Shown one piece after another: positions 59,465-64,000 of a stretch of 64,000 nucleotides of DNA; within the stretch, counting starts at the first letter, position 1, and the number at the start of each line of letters is the position of its first letter. Made by a program: the position numbers and the translations under genes. Below the pieces are notes generated by a model. That model had not been told where the DNA came from. It saw only the letters and a list, made by a program, of their open reading frames with translations, and did no database searches. The DNA comes from Fusibacter_C sp942493125 (lineage in GTDB: Bacteria; Bacillota; Clostridia; Peptostreptococcales; Acidaminobacteraceae): NCBI GenBank assembly GCA_942493125.1, contig OW818667.1, positions 1,798,001 through 1,862,000 of the forward strand, given 5' to 3'.

Positions 59465-60163
59465 ATGCCTATCAATATTTTGGTTGTAGACGATGAGCAA
59501 TCCATCGCAGACTTGATCGAGGTTTACCTTAAAAATGAAGGATTTACCGTTTACAAATTCTATAATGGTAGAGAAGCGCTAAGTTGTGTTGCATCTCAGC
59601 ATTTGGACCTCGCTGTTCTCGATGTCATGTTACCGGATATCGATGGGTTCACAATCTGTCAAAAGATTCGAGAAACACACCATTTTCCCGTGATCATGTT
59701 GACAGCCAAAGAGGAAGAAATCGACAAAATCACTGGGCTGACGTTGGGTGCGGATGACTATATCACAAAACCATTTAGACCACTTGAGCTGGTTGCCCGC
59801 GTCAAAGCACAGCTTCGTCGTTTTACCAAATACAACGCAGCAGAAGCAAAATTTGATGCAAACATTATTGCTATTTCAGGTTTGGTAATGAACATGGATA
59901 CGCATGAATGCACCCTCAACGAGAAAAAGCTGACGCTCACACCTATTGAGTTTTCTATCCTTTGGACGCTTTGCGCAAGTCATGGACGGGTAGTCAGTTC
60001 CGAGGAGCTATTTGAAAAGGTATGGGGTGATAAGTATTTCACCAACAATAACAACACGGTTATGGTTCATATCAGACATTTACGGGAAAAAATGAACGAA
60101 AGTGCTGAGCATCCAAAATACATCAAAACGGTATGGGGGGTTGGCTATAAAATTGAAAAGTAA
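59465..60163 (+). CDS. vanR: OmpR-family response regulator (VanR-like)
   Basis: 232-residue transcription factor. Receiver domain: acidic pair in 'ILVVDDEQ', phosphorylation Asp in 'LAVLDVMLPDIDG', 'VIMLTAKEEEIDKI' and the conserved Lys in 'DYITKPF'. C-terminal OmpR winged helix 'LTPIEFSILWTLCASHGRVV' ending 'IKTVWGVGYKI'. Close in pattern to VanR of vancomycin clusters, though assignment to that subgroup is by context. ATG 59438 is also in frame; 59465 is chosen because AGAAGGG precedes it. Sensor kinase overlaps the end by 11 nt. Likely binds the CTTAAG boxes at 59351 and 61330. Confidence 0.85.
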   Translation: MPINILVVDDEQSIADLIEVYLKNEGFTVYKFYNGREALSCVASQHLDLAVLDVMLPDIDGFTICQKIRETHHFPVIMLTAKEEEIDKITGLTLGADDYITKPFRPLELVARVKAQLRRFTKYNAAEAKFDANIIAISGLVMNMDTHECTLNEKKLTLTPIEFSILWTLCASHGRVVSSEELFEKVWGDKYFTNNNNTVMVHIRHLREKMNESAEHPKYIKTVWGVGYKIEK

Positions 60164-61322
60164 TCCTGTAAAAAGAACTGATGCCTATAGAAACTTAAAG
60201 AAGAAAGTTTTTTTTCAAATGTTTACCATCGTTTTTATGGCTGCAGTAGCCGTAATATTCTTACGTTTTTTCATTCAAAAAAACTTCAGCGTAAGCGATA
60301 GTGTCGTAAGCTTTCTAAAGAATGTCTTTCACTTGAGAAACAATGAGGCTATCACGCTTTCACATCTTTTATTTTTAAATAATATGGAAGCCATCACCCT
60401 CATTGCGATCCTTATCTTTTTAGGTGTCATACTCAAATTTTCCATTGCTTGGTTTACTCGATATTTCGATGAAGTGATTGTTGGAATGGATCAACTTGTT
60501 GTGGAATCAACAGAGAGAATTAAACTATCACCAGAACTGGATTTTATGGAAAACAAACTCAACCGAATCAAGGACAATTTGGACAAGCAAAAGAAAACAG
60601 CCTCTGAAGCGGAGCAGCGAAAAAATGATTTGGTCATGTACCTCGCGCACGATATCAAGACACCGCTTACTTCCGTTATAGGGCACTTAAGTCTTCTGGA
60701 TGAGGCACATGATATGCCGCCAGAGCAAAAGGCAAAATATATCGGCATTACTCTAGAAAAAGCCTATCGACTCGAGCAACTGATCGACGAATTTTTCGAG
60801 ATCACAAGATTTAATCTTCAAACGATTCCTGTGAATAAGGAAGCCATCCATTTGCAGTTTATGCTGCTTCAGATTGCTGATGAATTTTATCCACTGCTCA
60901 CACCGCAAGGCAAACAAGTGATTATCAACGTGCCAGACGACCTGATCCTACGTGGTGATGCAGACAAGCTGGCGCGCGTTTTCAACAACATTTTAAAAAA
61001 TGCAATTGCCTACAGCTATGAAAATAGCGTTATTGAGATTTCTGCTGAACAACTACAAATTTCACTTGAAGGAACGAAAGTTGGCTTATATGAAGATGCG
61101 ATTGAAATAAAATTTACGAATCAAGGCAACCCGATCCCACCTGCAAAGCTCGAAACAATCTTTGAGAAATTCTATCGTTTGGATGCCGCCCGTTCTACAA
61201 ATACAGGCGGCGCAGGATTGGGCCTCGCCATCGCGCAAGAAATTGTCACAGCGCATGGTGGCACAATCTCAGTAGAAAGCAATAGCGAAAACACGACATT
61301 TACTATAATTCTTCCTTCATAA
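60153..61322 (+). CDS. vanS: VanS-like sensor histidine kinase
   Basis: 389-residue membrane kinase, start taken as TTG 60153 after the GGGGGG-rich site that overlaps the regulator's 3' end (an ATG at 60102 is in frame, but far inside the regulator gene). Two helices (about residues 19-42 and 85-110) enclose a short extracellular loop of about 40 residues. The H box is 'MYLAHDIKTPLTSVIGHLSL' with the phospho-His, then N box 'RVFNNILKNAIAYSY', G boxes 'FTNQGNPIPPAKLETIFEKF' and 'GGAGLGLAIAQEI'. Typical VanS-like layout, sensing envelope stress or a glycopeptide. The exact stimulus is unproved. Confidence 0.83.
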   Translation: MKSNPVKRTDAYRNLKKKVFFQMFTIVFMAAVAVIFLRFFIQKNFSVSDSVVSFLKNVFHLRNNEAITLSHLLFLNNMEAITLIAILIFLGVILKFSIAWFTRYFDEVIVGMDQLVVESTERIKLSPELDFMENKLNRIKDNLDKQKKTASEAEQRKNDLVMYLAHDIKTPLTSVIGHLSLLDEAHDMPPEQKAKYIGITLEKAYRLEQLIDEFFEITRFNLQTIPVNKEAIHLQFMLLQIADEFYPLLTPQGKQVIINVPDDLILRGDADKLARVFNNILKNAIAYSYENSVIEISAEQLQISLEGTKVGLYEDAIEIKFTNQGNPIPPAKLETIFEKFYRLDAARSTNTGGAGLGLAIAQEIVTAHGGTISVESNSENTTFTIILPS

Positions 61323-61346
61323 GAAAATCTTAAGACCTTCATAAGT
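61323..61346 (+). promoter_or_regulatory. response-regulator box upstream of the carboxypeptidase/VanZ pair
   Basis: AGAAAAT-CTTAAG (61323-61335) and CATAAG (61341-61346), again 11 bp between half sites. The first 13 bases are identical to 59344-59356. A possible -10 TAGAAT lies at 61384-61389. Located only 1 nt after the kinase stop. Confidence 0.6.
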
Positions 61347-61413
61347 TAGAATTCCAAAATAGCCCTTTGCTCTGTGATTAAATAGAATTATCACAGATAA
61401 GGAGCTATTTTTT

Positions 61414-62397
61414 ATGAGACGGAAAACTAAAAAAAGACACTATATCGCTCGAGTGTTGATGCTTGGTATATTATTTATGGTTGCTAAACTAGCCTACGAA
61501 GACTTCAACGTAGTTAATCAAGACAGTTACGATAGTTACAATGATAATCCAACATCCAAACCTTTAATAGGTACAGAGCTGGATCACTCTATATCAATAA
61601 ATGATGACGACCTATATAGTTCAAATGCAATTTTAGTGCGCTTAAGCGACCAGTCAATAACGATGCAGAAAAATAGCGAGGAAAAAATCTACCCCGCTTC
61701 TTTGACCAAAATAATGACAGCTATTGTCGCCATCGAAAACCTCACCGATCTGGAGCATGAAATCAAACTGACGCACACGACATTTGATGGATTATACGAA
61801 GCCAATGCAGCTATGGCTGGCTTCGAACCCGGAGAAGGCGTACGAGCGACGGATCTGCTATATGGCGTTTTGCTTCCCAGCGGTGCGGAGTGCAGTATAG
61901 CACTTGCTGAGCAGATTGCAGGTACGGAGAAGGATTTTGTAATGCTAATGAATCAAAAGGCTGAAGCACTTGGTATGGCTGGTACCCATTTTGAGAATAC
62001 AAACGGCTTTCAGGATGAAAACCACTATACAACCGTAGAAGACCTTTCTATCCTATTAAGTTATGCCCTACAAAACGATACTTTTCGTGAGGTTTTCACT
62101 TCCCCTCTTCACGTCACACAACCTACCAATAAACATCCCGATGGCATAATCATTAAAAGCACACTTTTTGAAAAGCTAAGCGATGAAATGCTAATAGACG
62201 GCGCAATTTTAGGAGGAAAAACTGGATATACCAACTACGCAGGGCTTTGTCTTGCGACTCTCGCCGTAGTGGACAATCAAGAATACATCCTAATATCAGC
62301 TGGTGCAAAAGGTGATCATAATACAGAGCAGTTAAATATAACGGATGCGTTAACGGTCTATAACCATATCGGTATAGGCAGATCAAGAAGGAAATAA
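61414..62397 (+). CDS. serine-type D-alanyl-D-alanine carboxypeptidase (S11 family)
   Basis: 327-residue penicillin-binding carboxypeptidase. N-terminal membrane anchor or signal (about residues 12-28), then the S11 motifs SxxK as SLTK ('YPASLTKIMTAIV'), the second motif region 'LLPSGAECSIALAEQIAG' with Ala-Glu where SxN expects Asn, and KTG in 'GGKTGYTNYAGLC'. It removes the terminal D-Ala of peptidoglycan stems, acting outside the cell. It follows the VanS-like kinase, with an RR box between, and lies 33 nt upstream of the VanZ-like gene. It is not VanY (M15 metallopeptidase), but would have the same effect on D-Ala-D-Ala termini. Confidence 0.88.
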   Translation: MRRKTKKRHYIARVLMLGILFMVAKLAYEDFNVVNQDSYDSYNDNPTSKPLIGTELDHSISINDDDLYSSNAILVRLSDQSITMQKNSEEKIYPASLTKIMTAIVAIENLTDLEHEIKLTHTTFDGLYEANAAMAGFEPGEGVRATDLLYGVLLPSGAECSIALAEQIAGTEKDFVMLMNQKAEALGMAGTHFENTNGFQDENHYTTVEDLSILLSYALQNDTFREVFTSPLHVTQPTNKHPDGIIIKSTLFEKLSDEMLIDGAILGGKTGYTNYAGLCLATLAVVDNQEYILISAGAKGDHNTEQLNITDALTVYNHIGIGRSRRK

Positions 62398-62430
62398 AAC
62401 GATGCAAATTCAAAAAAAAAAGGAGGCATC

Positions 62431-62973
62431 ATGTCAAATAGATATCGCATAAAATCCGTCCTTTTATATGGGATATTCTCTTGTTACATCATTTTGTTGA
62501 TAAAGATATTACTCTTATCGAGAGTGTCATCGTTTGAGTCTATTAACCTGTTTGATAGTCCAATTAATCTCATACCATTTCATAGCATTTTGGCATCCAT
62601 TTCAAAAAATCATGATAGCTTACGAAGCTTTGCTATGGGCAATGTCATTGGAAATATATTGATTTTCATTCCAATGGGGATCTACATGTCTTTGTTCAAA
62701 AGGGATAAACGGTATCTAGGAAACCTTATTAACATAGTCTTGATAAGCATGATCGTTGAATCGATTCAATGGGTTTTGGGCATCGGCGTATTAGACATTG
62801 ATGATGTCATTTTAAATAGTTTCGGCGGATGGCTTGGTATTCTCATTTACAAAACATTATGCTTAATACTGCACGATGAGAAAAAAGTCTATTCTGCAAT
62901 TACCATGCAATCAGCGATTATTGGTCTACCCGTTACTTTCTATTTGCTTTTTATGGTGCAAATGAGATTCTAA
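62431..62973 (+). CDS. VanZ-like membrane protein
   Basis: 180-residue polytopic membrane protein with about five helices and the VanZ pattern: 'INLIPFHSILASI', 'GNVIGNILIFIPMGIYMSLF', 'ESIQWVLGIGVLDIDDVILN' and 'FGGWLGILIYK'. VanZ proteins give low-level glycopeptide/lipoglycopeptide tolerance, reportedly by reducing surface binding of teicoplanin. AAGGAGGCATC gives an ideal site for the ATG. Cotranscribed with the carboxypeptidase gene. Ends 4 nt before the convergent aldo/keto reductase stop, with no terminator between. Confidence 0.88.
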   Translation: MSNRYRIKSVLLYGIFSCYIILLIKILLLSRVSSFESINLFDSPINLIPFHSILASISKNHDSLRSFAMGNVIGNILIFIPMGIYMSLFKRDKRYLGNLINIVLISMIVESIQWVLGIGVLDIDDVILNSFGGWLGILIYKTLCLILHDEKKVYSAITMQSAIIGLPVTFYLLFMVQMRF

Positions 62974-62977
62974 CGCA

Positions 62978-63835
62978 TTATCTCGCTTTCAATGGAAAAA
63001 GTGGCACTGTTGCCTTTGCCAACACCTTTAATTCCTGGAGTTCCTCATCACTCAGAGTGAGATCCTGTTGTTTCATGATATCAACAGCCCATCTAAAATG
63101 TGCAATATCGCCAGGCGGCACGATGACATCAATCCCTCTGGAAAATGTATACCTCACCGCTTTACTTGCAAGTTCATAGCTTTCAATTGGATGGTACCAA
63201 GCTTTTGGGTAATCAATGGCATCTCTTTCCTGGCGTACACTTAAAACCATGGATTTGAGGCCGAGGATGCCCATTTTCTTTTCCAAAGCCTTTTTCAGCA
63301 CAAAGCTGCCATAGTCATTCTTTAACAATGACACAAAGTTGAAAGGAAACATGATGGTATCAAAATCATAGCGTTCCATAAGCGCCAGTGCCGCTTCTGT
63401 AGAATGTGCCGAAAATCCAATGTGCTTGATAATCCCTTGTTCCTTCGCTTTGACATACGTTTCAAACGCGCCATCCGGTCCGAATATCTTTTCAACATCG
63501 GCCAAATTATAAACGGCATGCAATTGGTACAAGTCAAAATAATCCGTTTGAAGATTTTTCAAGGATTTTTCCAACAGGGCTTGTGATCCCTTTCGAGTAC
63601 GGTCTTCCGTTTTACAGGCTAAAAAAATGTCTTTTCTCTTACCTACAAGCGCAGGACCTAAGCGTTCTTCTGCGTTTGAATATGTAGGGGCAACATCAAA
63701 ATAGTTGACACCAGCATCTATGGCCTCAGCCACGTAGTTATTTGCATCTTTTTGACTTTCATCAGCGACTATAATACCACCGAATGCCACTTTGGAAAGG
63801 TTATAGTCAAGTTTATCAATTCTCACCATTTGCAT
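62978..63835 (-). CDS. aldo/keto reductase
   Basis: 285-residue NAD(P)H-dependent oxidoreductase with a TIM-barrel fold. Catalytic tetrad region: Asp and Tyr in 'YFDVAPTYSNAEERLGPAL', Lys in 'FLACKTEDRTRKG' and His in 'DYFDLYQLHAVYNL'. The end 'IDVIVPPGDIAHFRWAVDIM' is typical of the large AKR group lacking the C-terminal Cys-rich cluster. Substrate unknown. Convergent with the VanZ-like gene. The rest of the window to 64000 holds its promoter and no recognisable gene. Confidence 0.9.
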   Translation of the reverse strand: MQMVRIDKLDYNLSKVAFGGIIVADESQKDANNYVAEAIDAGVNYFDVAPTYSNAEERLGPALVGKRKDIFLACKTEDRTRKGSQALLEKSLKNLQTDYFDLYQLHAVYNLADVEKIFGPDGAFETYVKAKEQGIIKHIGFSAHSTEAALALMERYDFDTIMFPFNFVSLLKNDYGSFVLKKALEKKMGILGLKSMVLSVRQERDAIDYPKAWYHPIESYELASKAVRYTFSRGIDVIVPPGDIAHFRWAVDIMKQQDLTLSDEELQELKVLAKATVPLFPLKAR

Positions 63836-64000
63836 AAAATTACCTCCATGCCTCCATCTATACCCAGAATTCCTGGACAGTATATCATTAAATGCGTCAA
63901 CTTGATTATTGTTGGTATAATCAAAGAGGTGGATGACTTAACTCAATAAGTATATGTAAGAAGCAATATAAAACTTTATGAAGCTTAAAAAATCAATAAA

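Noticed and set aside
61414..62397. Naming the carboxypeptidase VanY
   Set aside because: VanY is an M15 zinc peptidase; this protein has the SLTK and KTG motifs of serine S11 enzymes.
1..64000. CRISPR arrays, tRNA or rRNA genes, prophage or integrative element
   Set aside because: No regularly spaced repeats, no tRNA-like cloverleaf with CCA-type acceptor noticed, no rRNA sequence, and no integrase or phage structural gene. A covariance-model scan would be needed to exclude small RNAs fully.

Overview
The window reads as ordinary chromosomal DNA of a strictly anaerobic, low-to-mid GC Gram-positive bacterium of the Clostridia. The grounds are a bifurcating-type [FeFe]-hydrogenase operon, an indolepyruvate:ferredoxin oxidoreductase, a two-subunit Fe-S L-serine dehydratase, ClpE, an LTA-synthase-like sulfatase, a Firmicutes-type lysine exporter pair and strong AGGAGG ribosome binding sites. 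A Fusibacter/Acidaminobacter-like amino-acid fermenter would fit, but no rRNA is present and the assignment is inference. I found no prophage, CRISPR array, tRNA or rRNA gene.

Layout. 1-4300: hydABC-type hydrogenase operon (the NuoE-like subunit is cut by the window edge). 4380-6440: WYL regulator, GyrI-like protein and a small membrane protein. 6575-11470: D-serine ammonia-lyase, ClpE, a LUD-domain protein and a small orphan. 11500-14930: ABC exporter and acetate-type transporter. 15090-19370: HAD phosphatase, then a nitrilase/flavoprotein/IMPase/PPOX run, then thiol peroxidase. 19450-24590: a minus-strand run of LysO (two genes), SfsA, an LTA-synthase-like enzyme and class II photolyase. 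24800-29925: SulP transporter, rRNA methyltransferase, DUF1904 protein, PdaC-like lipoprotein. 30000-35600: DEAD-box helicase, GNAT, iorAB (iorA frameshifted), Nudix. 35700-41800: ABC-F ATPase, chemoreceptor, DUF1295 membrane protein, and a DAK2-DegV gene split by an in-frame stop. 41970-44200: sdaAB-sdaAA and msrA. 44250-50100: cyclase-zwf-gnd and dagK-GNAT-mutY. 50130-56600: degenerate GGDEF protein, permuted NlpC/P60-like protein, thioredoxin reductase with a two-domain glutaredoxin-like partner, a dead Y1-transposase relative, and an amino-acid ABC importer. 56790-59300: pgsA-degV-mnmA. 59465-62975: a VanR/VanS-like two-component system followed by an S11 D,D-carboxypeptidase and a VanZ-like protein. 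62978-63835: aldo/keto reductase.

Physiology. The genes fit fermentation of amino acids: L- and D-serine are deaminated to pyruvate, aromatic 2-oxoacids are oxidised by IorAB, reducing equivalents leave as H2 through HydABC, and NADPH comes from Zwf/Gnd. Redox defence is represented by Tpx, MsrA, TrxB plus partner, and flavoproteins.

The most unusual signals are: (i) a family of short GGAAATTGCATAATT-type intergenic repeats, two pairs of which bound elements of about 114 bp; (ii) an identical 13-mer with 11-bp-spaced half sites upstream of both the VanR-like regulator and the carboxypeptidase/VanZ pair, predicting an autoregulated van-like regulon without ligase genes; (iii) two disrupted genes (iorA and DAK2-degV) within 8 kb; (iv) several proteins that keep a family fold but have lost catalytic residues (PdaC-like deacetylase, GGDEF protein, Y1-transposase relative). 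I did not find a clearly novel multi-gene system.
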